Shown here: positions 1 to 10,879 of the stretch, piece by piece | Layout: each line of letters starts with the position of its first letter | Position numbering within the stretch: the first letter of the stretch is position 1 | Assembly: GCA_030015575.1 (NCBI GenBank) | Contig: CM057342.1 | Coordinates: 620,897,348 to 620,961,347, forward strand | DNA length: 64,000 bases | Reading direction: 5' to 3' | Source of the DNA: Agapanthus africanus | Lineage: Eukaryota; Streptophyta; Magnoliopsida; Asparagales; Amaryllidaceae | Notes under the pieces: generated by a model | The model's database searches: none | What the model saw: only the letters and a program-made list of their open reading frames with translations | Told to the model about the DNA's origin: nothing | Program-made: the position numbers and the translations under genes

Positions 1-831
1 GATAATACTAGTGGGCTTAAGATTAAGCCGAATTCTAGTATTATATTATTGGATTATTTTTATCTTTTTATATTCGTATTTTTTGCAGTACGAATACGGA
101 TATGTATATATGGTGAGGGCATTCTTGTAATTTTATAAAAGATACTTCTAGAAGAGGACACCTCATTTTTGGTTTTATCTATTTTTGGAAAATAGTTTAA
201 TGAGGTGGAAATGGAGATATTGGTGGTATGGTTGAAGCATGACTAATTCATTTATTTATTTCATTTGACTTTACTATTCAAGCATGGTTGTATTTTTCTA
301 TGGAAAAACATTGCATGCTTGATTATTGGAAAAGGGTTAGCCATTCTTCACTTACTCACAAGACTTGTTCATTTGTGTTTTCTCATTTTCTCTCCACTTT
401 TGCTCTCCTCCTTCCTTAAACCCTTAACCTCACATGTGTTGTGAATCCTAGGGTTCTTTGAGATAATATAGTCCAATTAACTCTCTATATCTCCTAAGCT
501 ACCTAGATTAGCAAACTAGGTACTTTAGTTACCTCATTCTTGAGATTGGAGCTTGAGCCATAGACTCTCGGGTGGATCGTTTTCGACATGAGGAGGCCGA
601 CGACCGAGCTTGATCCACATCTTCTAGGAGCTCAAGAAGAGGAGAAGAAGACCCGAAGGAATAGATTCAAGGAGGTATAAAACTCTATCATAGTAGTTTA
701 GATCCTCTATGTGTTTTGCTAGTTATGGTTTCTGAAAGTTCTTGGATGTTTGGTCAATGTTGCAAAGTATAAAATCGTTTTTTGTAAATTCCGCCTCCCT
801 AAAAACCACGTGGGGTGTGCGGCATTGACTT
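1..831. other. Unclassified AT-rich flank
   Basis: I recognise no gene or conserved domain here. The sequence is AT-rich with short pyrimidine runs. A nested palindrome opens the window (arms 2-11 with 35-44, and 14-20 with 23-29). Near 600-680 a purine-rich, exon-like stretch ends at GGAGGTATAA, which resembles the leader part of long plant LTRs such as the one at 60957-63009. It may be the end of an unidentified LTR or leader, but no terminus, primer-binding site or target duplication can be placed. Recognisable copia sequence starts near 832. Confidence 0.4.
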
Positions 832-938
832 ACAGGTTGATCCTCACTTTCTATCTCCGTAATCTTCCTGTCCACCTCCGTATTAATAGGCTGAAATTGT
901 GCTTCAGTGTCCGTATCCTTATGAGCGTCAGATAACTC

Positions 939-1373
939 CTACTCTACTAAATCATTGTCCCATAATGCTCCACCTGCCTCCTTATTATCTCTCGCCGCAT
1001 CTTTCGACATGGAATTTTCATCGAAGATTACATCTCGGCTATTGAATGCCCTTTTGTTTTCGAGATCCCATAACTTGTAGCCTTTAACACCAAATTTGAA
1101 TCCCATGAAAACACACCTCTTTGACTTTGATTCCAGCTTGGTCATATCCTTTTGATTCATGAGCAAATAGGCATGTCACCCAAACACCCGTAACGAATCG
1201 TAACTGACCGACTCTCCTCTCCATATTTCTTCTGAGATCTGAAAATTTATGACCGTTGATGGAGACCTGTTGACCAAACAGCATGCATGACTCACCGCCT
1301 CTGCCCAAAAGTCCTCCGAAAGTTCGGATTGCAACCACATACATCTGGCTCTCACTAATAGTGTCAAGTTCAT
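939..1373 (-). pseudogene. Copia integrase C-terminal part
   Basis: Two overlapping reading frames together show a typical copia integrase end: LLVRARCMWLQSELSEDFWAEAVSHACCLVNRSP, then the frame-shifted KSKRCVFMGFKFGVKGYKLWDLENKRAFNSRDVIFDE. The second copy at 54040-54588 carries the same block in one frame, so this copy has acquired at least one frameshift. It is described in separate pieces because the coding sequence is broken. Confidence 0.8.
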
Positions 1374-1552
1374 GTGCTCCCTTACCCCATTCTGCTCTGG
1401 CTGTCCTAAAACAGTCTATTGCCTCTGTATGCTATGTTCTTTATAATAATCCTGAAATTCCTCCGAGGTTTATTCACCTTCATTATCTGCCCGTAAATAC
1501 TTCACTGGTCACCCATTTTGCTTCTCCACGGCCGCTTTCCACTCCTTAAAAC

Positions 1553-1882
1553 TTATAAACACATCTGATTTGTGTTTGAGAAAGTAGACCCATACCTTCC
1601 GTGAGAAATCGTCAATGAAGGTGACATAATACATGGCACCTCCCTTTGATGCATTGGTGATGGCCTCCATACGTCTGAATGAATGTAATCGAGAAGTCCT
1701 TTGGTCTTATGAACGACTTTCTTGAAACCGATCTTATGTTGCTTCTCCATCGTACAAAATTTGCAGAAATCTAACTTGCATGACCTAACACCTTTCAACA
1801 ACCCCCTTTTGTGCAACTCACAAAGCCCTCTCTCACTCATATGTCCTAGACGCAGATGCCATAGCTTTAATATATCCTCCAC
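1553..1882 (-). pseudogene. Copia GAG-pre-integrase and integrase zinc-binding fragment
   Basis: The segment begins LKLWHLRLGHMSERGL and continues to CKFCTMEKQHKIGF and DYIHSDVW. This is the classic H-H-C-C zinc-binding module preceding the integrase core in copia polyproteins: the histidines lie in WHLRLGH and the cysteines in CKFC. The catalytic core downstream is frameshifted and only its end is recognisable near 939-1373. Not functional. Confidence 0.85.
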
Positions 1883-2502
1883 CTATTTCTCCATAGCTAC
1901 AGCCGAAATCCTAGTCACCGTGCTACCGTCCAAGACATACAAGTTCTTTAATCTTTGTCCCTTCATGACCACTAGGGCACCATTGAAAATGTTAAGTACT
2001 CCATCTTGACCAACGAATTTGTATCCTGCCGCATCCAATGCTCCAAAAGAAACCAGGTTCTTCTTTAGTTCTGGAAAGTGGTGCACTTTCACAAGCATTA
2101 GCACCACCCCATCAAACATGCGGACTTTGATGTTCCTTATGTCAATGGCCTTGTACGCCATATTGTTCTCTATAAGAACACTGCTGCCATTATACTCTTT
2201 ATAAGTGTCGAACAGCTACTTCTTCAGTCACATATGGTATGAACATCCGAAACCAAGGATCCAAGCATCAAAATCTTCCTTCACGGTGTGTATGGTGAGT
2301 ACATCACACGGATCTTCTTATGCTTTGGTCGAAACACTGGCTTGATCTGAACCCTTTGTGCTGGTACCTTTACTCTTCTTCTCTAACCACTGTTTATATT
2401 TCTGACATTGCTTCATCAAATGCTCTAACTGTTTTCAAAAGAAGCACGATCTATCTCTTGCCCAGATGATTTGTATTTCCCCTTATACTTTTGCCTCCAT
2501 CT

Positions 2503-2877
2503 CTATTCTTTGATCTTCCCCCTTTCACCGGCGAACAACCCCGATGATTTTTCTGATGTATTTGATTTCTTCATGATCTCATTGTTAAGAAACGTCGCTG
2601 TAACCTCCTCCATCTCGAGAGTTTCCTTCCCATAAAGGACCATTATCACCAACTGTTCATACGAATTCGAAAGTGAAGATAGGAGCAGTAGCGTTTGGTC
2701 CTTCTCCTCTAACTTGAGTTCAAGGAATAGAAGATCGCTCACCATCTTATTGAAGCTGTTTAGGTGGCCGTGAATAAGAGTCCCTTCCTTCATGCGTAAT
2801 CCGTAAAGTTGATTTTTTAGGTATAACTTGTTTGACAACGACTTTGTCACGTACAAGCACTCCAGATTGAACAACAA
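2503..2877 (-). pseudogene. Copia gag (UBN2-type) fragment
   Basis: This 124-residue open segment matches the middle of the gag in the complete relative at 55724-56446. Shared words include LYVTKSLSNKLYLK, LRMKEGTLIHGHLNSFNKM and DLLFLELKLEEKDQ. UBN2-type Gag forms the virus-like particle core of copia elements. The N-terminal third is missing because the element is cut at 2889. Only the part homologous to about residue 110 onward of the relative remains. Confidence 0.8.
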
Positions 2878-2889
2878 ACTTGTCGTAGA

Positions 2890-4480
2890 AAGATTCTCTA
2901 TTAAACAGAGAGCTGTTGGATCAAAAATCCAATAGTGATTTAAAAAACATCAAATGATAGAATTAAATTCTATCAGAAGAGAATATTTCCTTGATCTTTC
3001 TAAAATGAGAATGATATTCTCTGTTAAACAGAGAGCTGTTGGATCAAAAATCCAATAACAGAATTAAATTCTAATATGGGACAATATTCTTTCTAAAATA
3101 AGAAAGATATGCTCTGTTAAATAGAGAGCTCTTGGATCAAAAATCCAATGGCGATTAAAAATCACCGTTTAATAGAATAAAATTCTATATATGAGAAAAT
3201 ATTTCCTCAATCTTGTTAAAAATAAGAAAATATATTCTGTAAAATAGAAATCACTGGATCAAACATCCAACGGTGGATAAAATTCCCCAAATAATATTTG
3301 AGACCAATTAAATAAATTGGAACCTTTCAATGAGAGACTTTCTCAAAACTGATCAACAATTTGCCTTGCCTATATAAAGGGCCTGAGACTTCAAGTCTCA
3401 CATACACAAAGAAAGAGAACCCCCCATAAACTTCTGCAAAAAAAAAGACAGAAGTCACAAAACTGAGAATTTAATTTTCCTTTCAAATAAGATCTCCTTG
3501 ATCTTTCAAATCTTAGGTAAAGAAAAAGAAAAGATAAAAATATATCTCTTTTGCCCAGCATAAACAAAAAAGGGTTTAACCATTCACAAAAGAACTTAGT
3601 TCTTTCTCTGGATTTCGGATCCGTAAGAAAAATCTCTCATAAGTTGAGAATTTAATTCTCATCGGGAAGATTCTGTTATTCAGACTCAAAATCTAAGGAA
3701 AATGGTAAAAAGAAGAGAGAAAAGAAACATATTTCGCGAATTTAATTTTTCTGAAAACAAAGGTTTAACTCTATAATGAACTTAGTTCTTATAATAAAAA
3801 AAAACATAGGAACTTAGTTTTCAAAGAAAACTTGATCTCAGATCTTCAAAACAGGATCTTGATGATCATTAATGGCTAAAAACGCCATTAACAGAGATTA
3901 AATCTCTAAAAGAAGAACTCAGCGTCACATGTGCTTCCCACGTGAGCACCCAACAAAAAAAAAAGCTCAGCGCCTCACGTGCTTCCCACGTGAGCACTCA
4001 GAGGTGAAGACTCAGCGCCTCACATGAAACATTTGTAAACACTTTATAAAAGTGCTTAACACTATATCTAGTCAAAACGACTAAGTGCTTAGCACTGATT
4101 GGGGAACGCCCATGTCTGAGCGCCTCATGTGCTTTCTACGTGAGCGCCAGAGCAGCAAATAAGTGCTTAGCACTTCTGAATAAAGGGAAAAAGCCCAAGA
4201 CCGGGCCTAAATTGGCTAAGTCACTCTGAAGTTGCTTGCATCTAAGCCCAAATGCTCTGTTGTTAGATCTTAACTAAATTTAGTGATCCTGAAAATATAT
4301 CTAAGTTGATCTTAGTCTCAAATAAGACTAACGTATCCTTAATTAAATTGAGCCCAAATGCTCATATATTTAAGTTGATCTTAATCTAAAAATAGATTAA
4401 CGGTCCTTAAATAAAATAAAATATTCTTTGAATTAAATGAACATACAACCTAAGTTCAAACCCAAATCTAAAATATATGG
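2890..4480 (+). repeat. Tat element 5' LTR (5'-truncated)
   Basis: This region matches 30355-31435, though the two have diverged noticeably. The left boundary is a junction with copia gag, so the true LTR start is missing. The right boundary is uncertain because the matching part of the 3' LTR is lost and I could not identify the primer-binding site. The sequence is dominated by short inverted repeats with AT loops, for example a 19-bp palindrome at 2956-2974. G-box words (CACGTG) recur near 3900-4140. Confidence 0.75.
3371..3380 (+). promoter_or_regulatory. TATA box of Tat 5' LTR
   Basis: TATATAAAGG follows CTTGCC and precedes the conserved leader stretch GACTTCAAGTCTCACA. The same arrangement is at 30837-30846 in the other LTR. 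Transcription would be expected to begin roughly 25-35 bases downstream, defining the U3/R boundary near 3400. Confidence 0.7.
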
Positions 4481-6138
4481 ATTTGGACTAATCCGCGCCC
4501 TACGGGCGACGACATAAAATAGTCTCCATATACAATCCATGGGCAACCTTAACAAAAAAAATAGCACACGACATGAAGTGAACTACCGGAGTAGGAGAAA
4601 TTGGTTATTGCAACACGATAATTTAATTAACTACTAGGGCTTGCGCCTACAGGGAAGAGCGTCTCCACAATCAAAAAATCCCTCACAAATAAGGGGGAAT
4701 CTGATAAAGTCTGCTACATCGGTCGCATCTATCCAAACCTCCGATATATAGTGCCATAAATCAACTTGGTATTTTCGGAGAGGTGGATGGATATGTCTAA
4801 ATAGCATCTGCCCCCGAAAATTCAGACTAGACGTCTCAACGTCTTAGTCCGGTCTTCGGCGGTAAATAGATTCTGTCATGCTCGATGGGACCTCTTCCTC
4901 TTTTCACTCAACGCTTCGTGTGTTGTGATCGCGAACAAAATTGTGGTTCACTCTATTCATGGTTGCCCCTGGATTCGAAGTACTAAAACTTGGTGTTTCG
5001 CTTCTGTATAGAATCAATGGCTTCTCACTGCTACTTGCAACAACAACTCCCTCTCCACCCCAGCTGGAAGAGTGACGTACAGGCCTAACGCGCCCTCCAT
5101 TTTCTCAATGTCAGAGGGGAAGGTCACACAGGCCACTGCCGGGCTCTTCTTCGGGACCATGCTCCCTCCTGTGAACTCGAGCGGGCCCGTAAAGAAGCTT
5201 ATGATACCAGAGAGCGCTACCCTAAAACGGCTAGCTCTCCTTACTCCTTCTATGGGTGAAGCCGATAAAAGTGTTTCCTCTCTAAGACGGTCGATTTTTG
5301 AAAGATTGGCCAACTTCGCTCCAGCTCCAACAAGGGCGTCGGTCTTCAACAGGTTGACGCCAACCGAAGCTCCCCAGTAATGCCGGGGGCATGAGGAAGA
5401 CACCTCCAAAACTATAGCAATTCCCACTCCACAACATGCTCGACATCGCCACTGGTGCCGATTGAGAGAAGTTGGGGGCAACTCTCCCTCTGGGCTTACC
5501 CTAACATCTCTAATGGAGGATATCAACGCTGCTATTCCAATTGGGAATAGCTTTGACCCGCTTAGGAGGTTGCGCAAGAACTTCCCGACGGTGGTATTGA
5601 AAAAATCACCTCCGCCGGAAGAGGGCCCAGTGCAGGCAAAACCGAAGTAGCCATATCAGCGGCTCTCCTCGCAAATACATAGAGTCTGGCGAAAAGCCCA
5701 AGACTCTGTACTTGACGAGAATTACTCTCGTCGACCGAAGAAATCTAAGGTCCGACAAGCAAAAGACCGCTCCTCCGCCATACAATGAGGGCTTCTCCTG
5801 AACAGATGCCTGTCATAACGGCTCCTTCAACTCCAATCTCTCATAAAAGAACGAGGCCGGAGAAAAAATTATAGCTAGCGACAAAATCCAATGGTGAAAG
5901 ATCTAAACGCCCAAAGTTTGGGGGCATAACGATACATACGGTCCACATGGACACCGGAAAAGAAGAGAACCGTGCCTCGGTGAGTCACCGATCGCAAACT
6001 CGGTCGCTGACAAAAGCTTAGGAGCAACAGCAAATGTTCCAAGAGATGCTGACCAAAATGGCAGCGCTCACCGGACCAAAAGAATTTCCAAACAAAGAAG
6101 CTGAATAACGCCAGGAGCAAGAGTCGGATACAGAGTTC
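4481..6138 (+). other. Tat element leader upstream of gag
   Basis: This is the stretch between LTR and gag. A short module, TATACAATCCATGGGC (near 4530), recurs in the 3' UTR near 14350, 14855 and 27390, tying it to the same element. Small ORFs exist on both strands, including 187 codons on the minus strand at 5014-5577 and 102 codons on the plus strand at 5072-5380, but I recognise no domain in either. Tat elements can carry extra ORFs before gag, so a decayed extra ORF is possible. The primer-binding site should lie in the first part but I could not identify it. Confidence 0.45.
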
Positions 6139-7000
6139 TTGCGACAAGTGCTGGAGATAAAAGACAAAGAAACTACGGAGAAAGCTGCAAACATCAAGCA
6201 GATGGCTCTCTTATTCCAAGACATAGAGGGAATGATGATCCAACCAGAACCACCAGCTGAAGATCCGCCGATAATTATCGAGAATGACAGAGGAGAGACA
6301 TTAAATCTTCTCACAGCCTTATCAGCGGCAAAGGAGGAAACAATCTCTAAGGTGGCCCTAGATGACTACATTGCTCAGCAAATTAGAGCTCACCAGGCTA
6401 ATGAATCCGCCAGCCAACTCATCAAAATTGGGTGACCGTATCCGGCCTGGTATGACAAAATCAAGTACCCTCGGGATATACAATCCCGATGTTCCATGTT
6501 TACAAAGGAACGGGCAATCCCCACCAGTACGTCACATAATTCAGACCTCTGTGCGGCAATACTAGAGGCAACGACAAACTGTTGCTTCGCCAATTTGTTG
6601 CAAGCTTGTCAGAGACTGCTTTTGAATGGTACTCGGAGCTCCCAAATGACTCCGGGAAGACCTTCTCTGAAATTGAACTGTTGTTCACACAACGGTTCGC
6701 CAGCACAAGTGAGCGCATCCTGATCATAGCACTGATCAATGCTAGGGTAATGCGAGGTGAAACGTAGGTCCAATACGCGATCCGGTGGCGGAACCTGTAG
6801 TCTAAGTGCAAGCAACACATCGAAGAGTCTCCAGCTATTGGCATGTTGATCGAGACCCTCGATCCTTAATCGACTGTGTCCCAGTTCATGACATTCTTCA
6901 AACCCACGACCTTTCAAGCGTTGATAGACAAGCTGGCCCAAATGGATCAGATGGGTCATGGTCCCTCCTCCTCAAATAAGGACCCTCAAAATAATAAGGG
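6139..7000 (+). pseudogene. Tat gag (Retrotrans_gag type), frameshifted
   Basis: The N-terminal part is open at 6139-6435 and ends with a residue run typical of the linker before the gag core. The core lies in other frames: YPAWYDKIKYPRGYTIPMF near 6430-6500 and FVASLSETAFEWYSELPNDS with a following LLFTQRFAST at 6582-6767. The pattern of A-x-x-W-Y followed by F-x-x-x-F marks the Retrotrans_gag family, which forms the capsid. At least two frameshifts and a stop break it, so no capsid could be made from this copy. Confidence 0.8.
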
Positions 7001-7229
7001 TAAAAGGAAAGCGTCCTTCGTTTCCAATGCGCAATAACAACCGAGCGGTCCAAAACCGGCTGTTCGTCAAAACAACGCATGTACACACCCGTCCTTGGAA
7101 GAAAGGCTAGGACGTGCATACTCGTTTCCTCGCGATAAAACGAGGAAATTGTTCGAGCTGGCAATGAGAAATAATCTCATCACATTGCCAGATCCACGGC
7201 AACCCGCACAACCCGGCGACGTCAACACC

Positions 7230-7614
7230 CCCAACTAATGCACCTATCATAAGATAGCGAGCCACCCAATTGAAGATTGCTACATCATAAAAAAATTGGG
7301 TCGAGAACCAATATCAGCAGGGGAAGTTCATGCTATCCGATAGCTGGAGGGTAGATCCACCCCAAAAGCACGCTCCTAAAAAGGTGGACATGCAGGGGGC
7401 ATCATGCTCACTCATAGAAGAAGCTCCATGGGAAGTAGTTCTTTCAGCGAAAACTAAAAGAATGCTGAAGGATCTGAAAGCATGTCCGGCAATCAAATGG
7501 AAAATCCCGCTCGAACCTGAAATTATTGAAGGGATTCTAAAACAATGTCCCATACCGAAAGTTGTTGACAAGGGGAAAAGCCCCCAAGTTAAGCCGTCAA
7601 AGTCTTATAAGTAA
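7230..7614 (+). pseudogene. Gag-pol linker with H-x-C motif block (copy 1)
   Basis: The translation around 7240-7370 reads HKIASHPIEDCYIIKKL then NQYQQGKFMLSDSW, followed by an open 95-codon segment (7330-7614) with PWEVVLSAKTKRMLKDLKAC. The block resembles the zinc-finger-like CxYH-GH-C module that follows gag in Tat elements, though its first cysteine is not evident. The same block recurs at 10555-10690, so the element contains an internal duplication. Stop codons interrupt it. Confidence 0.6.
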
Positions 7615-7833
7615 AAGAAGAAGACCAAGAAACCCGTGCAGCCAGCCGACTATGGTGAAAAGCACACAGAGCTTCAGAAATATATAAACGTGCTGGAAGA
7701 ATATAACCAGAAGGCGTGGACACCGGTCACGCTCGAATAATTCCTCAAGCATATTCTTGAGGACGGGGACAGTGACAATGATGAGGAAAATGACTCATCA
7801 GAAGAAACGGAAGACCACGTAGCAAGTTGCTAC

Positions 7834-8166
7834 ATGATCTCCCATTCGTTGTTATATGGCGAAGAAGCACCTTCAGCATCAGAAAACAACATGGAGGAAC
7901 TGGAGCAAGAATCGACGCTAAATTCCCCGAATCCTCCAAATGAAGACCCGATTGAGAGACTTTTAAACAAAGCCTTTCAAAAGATCAAAGACGGCCGAGA
8001 ACGCGAAACAACCATTTATGAAAAGGCTAACCGTCAGCGTCTGAATAAAGAAGCTTCGATGAGAACAAGTCATAAAGCGCTCCGACCAAAGCAAAACACA
8101 CCTGCAATAAATAAAAGCAGTATCAAAACTGAGAAGTGGTTCGTCAAAGCCCTATCTAAGGGATGA
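7834..8166 (+). pseudogene. Gag-pol spacer segment (copy 1 of duplicated module)
   Basis: An open 110-codon segment is rich in E, K and R. Its middle (IERLLNKAFQKIKDGRE, then TTIYEKANRQRLNKEA and KALRPK) resembles residues of the 10040-10414 segment (IDKLIKEACQASRDN, then MAIYEKTKKQCLDKQS and KALHPQ). No catalytic motif is visible. It is probably a spacer of the polyprotein; the enzymes are elsewhere. Confidence 0.5.
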
Positions 8167-8606
8167 AACTGTCATCGCTCATGATGTGCACTCCCGGAAT
8201 CTCATATTTCAATGGAGGAGAATCACATCCAAAATGCTGTCTATTTCATCGAAGGGTCGCCCACCCCATCGAGGAAGGCGGTGCCTTCAATAAGTGGTAG
8301 CAAGGATATGTTACCAATCGAAAACACTTCAAGAAGGAAAAGTGTGAAGCTCGCGCTCGCCGATGTGAAAGTGGAGAGACAAAAACACATAAAAAACAGC
8401 TGGCAACTGTCATAAGGTTGTTACCAGTTCGGAAGGGGAAAACCCCAAGTTCTCACGTTCGGGAGCGATTCTGAGGACGAAACACCCCTAGACTCTTTCT
8501 TTCAAAATTCCCCCTCAGAAAAGAAGAGGAGGAGAAGAACTGCGAGAATATTCAGCTGCATAACCGTACGCTACCTGAAAAGAACTTTGGACCTGCAAAT
8601 AAAGGT
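8167..8606 (+). other. Degenerate linker upstream of Tat protease
   Basis: This stretch carries only short open pieces (for example 8212-8415) that I do not recognise. It lies in line with the polyprotein between the spacer module and the protease, so it is probably decayed coding linker. Confidence 0.4.
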
Positions 8607-9272
8607 TTGAATAAAAAATACAAAGGGAAAAGGAAGATGCTCGAGAAAATCGCCCTTGATGAAGAAGTAGTCAAAGAGCTCGCCACAAAGGACCCGCCTA
8701 AGAAAAACAAGGTGGATTACAATGTCCTAGCACATCTGAGGAAAATACCCTCGCAGCTAAGAATATTGGATGCTCTCCTCCTATACAAAGAGGTACGAGA
8801 TTCCCTGATCAAGGCATTACAAGAGCCTGATCAGTTCCAAGCTTTCCTCGCAGAAGAGAAGATGAAAAATAAACTGGCAGAGGTCCACATGGCTGATATC
8901 ACATTCAGTGATGAAGATCTACTCCTCGGTACGTACGAATATAATCGACCTCTATACATCACCGGGTATTCCTACGATATTAGGATAGGGAAAATTCTTG
9001 TCGACAACAGATCCGCCGTCAATTTTCTTAATGTGAGAGTGATGAAGGAAATGTGCATGAATGTTCAGCACCTTGCCCGAGATAAATTTACCATCTCTGT
9101 GTTCAATTCACAGTCGTCATGGACACTTGAGTCCATAATACTGACGTTATGCTTCGGGCTGCTCGTCACTGACATCAAATTTCATGTCATTGATGCCAAA
9201 ACTTGCTACAACGCCCTACTTTGTTGGCATTGGTTACACGGGTATAATATCGTCCTTTCTACACAATATTAG
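8607..9272 (+). pseudogene. Tat retropepsin (aspartic protease) domain
   Basis: A 221-codon open segment. From about residue 93 it shows the Tat protease signature: ADITFSDEDLLLG, NRPLYITGYSYD, then ILVDNRSAVNFLN, and near the end FHVIDAKTCYNALL with WLHGYN. Retropepsins cut the Gag-Pol polyprotein using a D-(S/T/N)-G motif. Here the active site reads DNRS, so the normally invariant glycine after the catalytic Asp-Asn is arginine, and the enzyme is probably inactive even if translated. The first 90 residues are lysine-rich linker. This is the longest uninterrupted stretch before RT. Confidence 0.85.
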
Positions 9273-9275
9273 TGT

Positions 9276-10043
9276 ATGAAGTATTTTAAGGATGGTTTGG
9301 AGTGCACCATCACGGGAGAATTAAATCCATTCTCGGTGAATGAAGTGCGAAAGTATGAAGACGCGAAGTACTTTCTGCCGGACTTCGAGAATACTGAAAA
9401 GTGCCACAAGCCGGAGAATAAACAAAAATCCATGGCCACTATCCCGATCTTTGGAAGCGATACCGAGGATGATGAACAAATAGTCTATTCGGGGCAACCT
9501 CAAAGGCAAAACAATAAGCCCCGACCGTCTACTCCTATTTTGGTCTTTGGCAATGACTCCTAGGACGAGGCTAATGCAGTGTTCTCTGTCCACCCGTTAA
9601 TACAGACTCTTGCCAAAGAGGACTAGAGTCTACAAATCATGATGGCTCTGCCTCGACAGTACAGGGAACTTGATGTGCTCGATACATAAAGAATACAAGA
9701 ACTGCAAACCTTCTACGTGCCTTCTAGGCGAAGAGGTGAAAAGGCGATCCTTTTCTATAAATCTACGAAGACCAGGGTAGAAAAAGATCTCTGGTATGGT
9801 GTCGACCTCACTCTTGACAGGTTCCATCCCATCCATATACCAAGATATTATGCAGAGGGATTAAAGAAACTGTTAAAGCTTCCATACCTTTCGAACAAAC
9901 AGTTCGACAGGCCTAATTCTACAAAAATATTTGAGATATTCCTGGGACTCAACGAAAGAAGCCCAACAGGAAGATGGAAACAACTGGGCTCGGATATGTT
10001 CGGTCCAAGAAACACTAGCAAGTTTACTGCTGCTACGTCATGA
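9276..10043 (+). pseudogene. Post-protease linker of Tat polyprotein
   Basis: Two open pieces, 9276-9563 and 9717-10043, follow the protease. The first starts MKYFKDGLECTITGELNPFS and then EDAKYFLPDF, a conserved post-protease word string in Tat elements. The second (YKSTKTRVEKDLWYGVDLTL) has no domain I recognise. It bridges protease and RT and is broken by stops near 9560-9720. Confidence 0.6.
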
Positions 10044-10693
10044 ACAACTTAAGTAGAGAAGAAAATGCTCTTCCAGATAGCCGTGACGTCAAATTGGAGC
10101 AAGATCCCGCATTGAGAATGTTAAGTCCGTCGCTCGAAGAACAAATTGACAAGCTAATAAAAGAAGCTTGTCAAGCGAGCCGGGACAACCACAGCAGCAA
10201 AATGGCCATTTATGAAAAGACCAAGAAGCAGTGTCTCGACAAGCAGTCGGTGGAAGAAGCGGACTGTAAGGCTCTTCATCCCCAGCCCACTATGTGTTCT
10301 CGCAAAGGGGTAAAATCCCGAAGCAGAGGTAAAAATAGGGCAAGGAGCGCAAACAATGTTCAAAGACAACAAAGCGGGTCTAAGATGCCGTTCAATCGAG
10401 AAAAGCTCGATTAGAGCCCGTCCTTTATAAAGAAGATGGGCCGGGAATATTCGTTCCCTCAAGACAAGATAGGGAAAATCTTCAATCTTGTTATGAAGCA
10501 CCAAATGATGACGCTTCCCAAGCCTCGGCACCCTGAACAAATAAACGAGATCCATCACCCGGATTATTGCTCGTATCATCGAGCAGTAGGTCACCCCTTT
10601 GAAGACTGCTTCACGTTCAAGGACTGGGTAGAGGACCAGTATCAACAAGACAGGTTTACTTTATCCGACAGCTGGAAGATAAGCCCGCCATAA
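10040..10693 (+). pseudogene. Duplicated spacer and CxxH-GH-C module (copy 2)
   Basis: Two open segments (10040-10414 and 10436-10693) resemble the modules at 7834-8166 and 7230-7370 respectively. The second contains YCSYHRAVGHPFEDC, a complete C-x2-H, G-H, C arrangement, then DQYQQDRFTLSDSW, which matches NQYQQGKFMLSDSW of copy 1. The Tat module normally sits once, after gag. A second copy between protease and RT is unusual and suggests an internal duplication or recombination between related elements. Confidence 0.6.
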
Positions 10694-10879
10694 AAACACG
10701 AGCCAAAGAGGATCTATACCATGAGGATAGGACCACCTCGATCGCAAAAATGGAAGCGGGCTCGTACCTGCCATATGATAACTCTCTCAAGGGAGGGAAG
10801 GCATGAGAATATGATTAGCCTCTTTGGATACTTCATAAATGAAGATGATGATTAGGAGATCTCAGAATTTCCACCGGTA

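Larger units (their letters stand above)
832..2889 (-). pseudogene. Tnt1-like Ty1/copia internal fragment (gag to integrase)
   Basis: Read on the minus strand from 2889 downward, this is part of a copia polyprotein: gag (UBN2-type) at 2503-2877, zinc-knuckle remnant near 2400-2450, protease-region remnant at 1883-2161, GAG-pre-integrase at 1553-1882 (WHLRLGHMSERG motif), and integrase C-terminal part at 939-1373 (KCVFMGFKFGVKGYKLWD). It aligns segment for segment with the copia at about 54055-56107, so both belong to one family. RT, RNase H and LTRs are absent. The frame is broken at several points. At 2889/2890 the gag sequence stops abruptly and Tat LTR sequence begins. Placement in the Tork/Tnt1 lineage is by motif style only. 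Confidence 0.85.

Noticed and set aside
1283-2204. Plus-strand ORFs at 1283-1549, 1722-2009 and 2019-2204
   Set aside because: They are mirror frames of the minus-strand copia coding sequence.
5014-5577. 187-codon minus-strand ORF in the Tat leader
   Set aside because: No recognisable domain, GC-biased local composition, and opposing small ORFs on the plus strand; kept only as a note in the leader entry, since an extra ORF is possible but unsupported.
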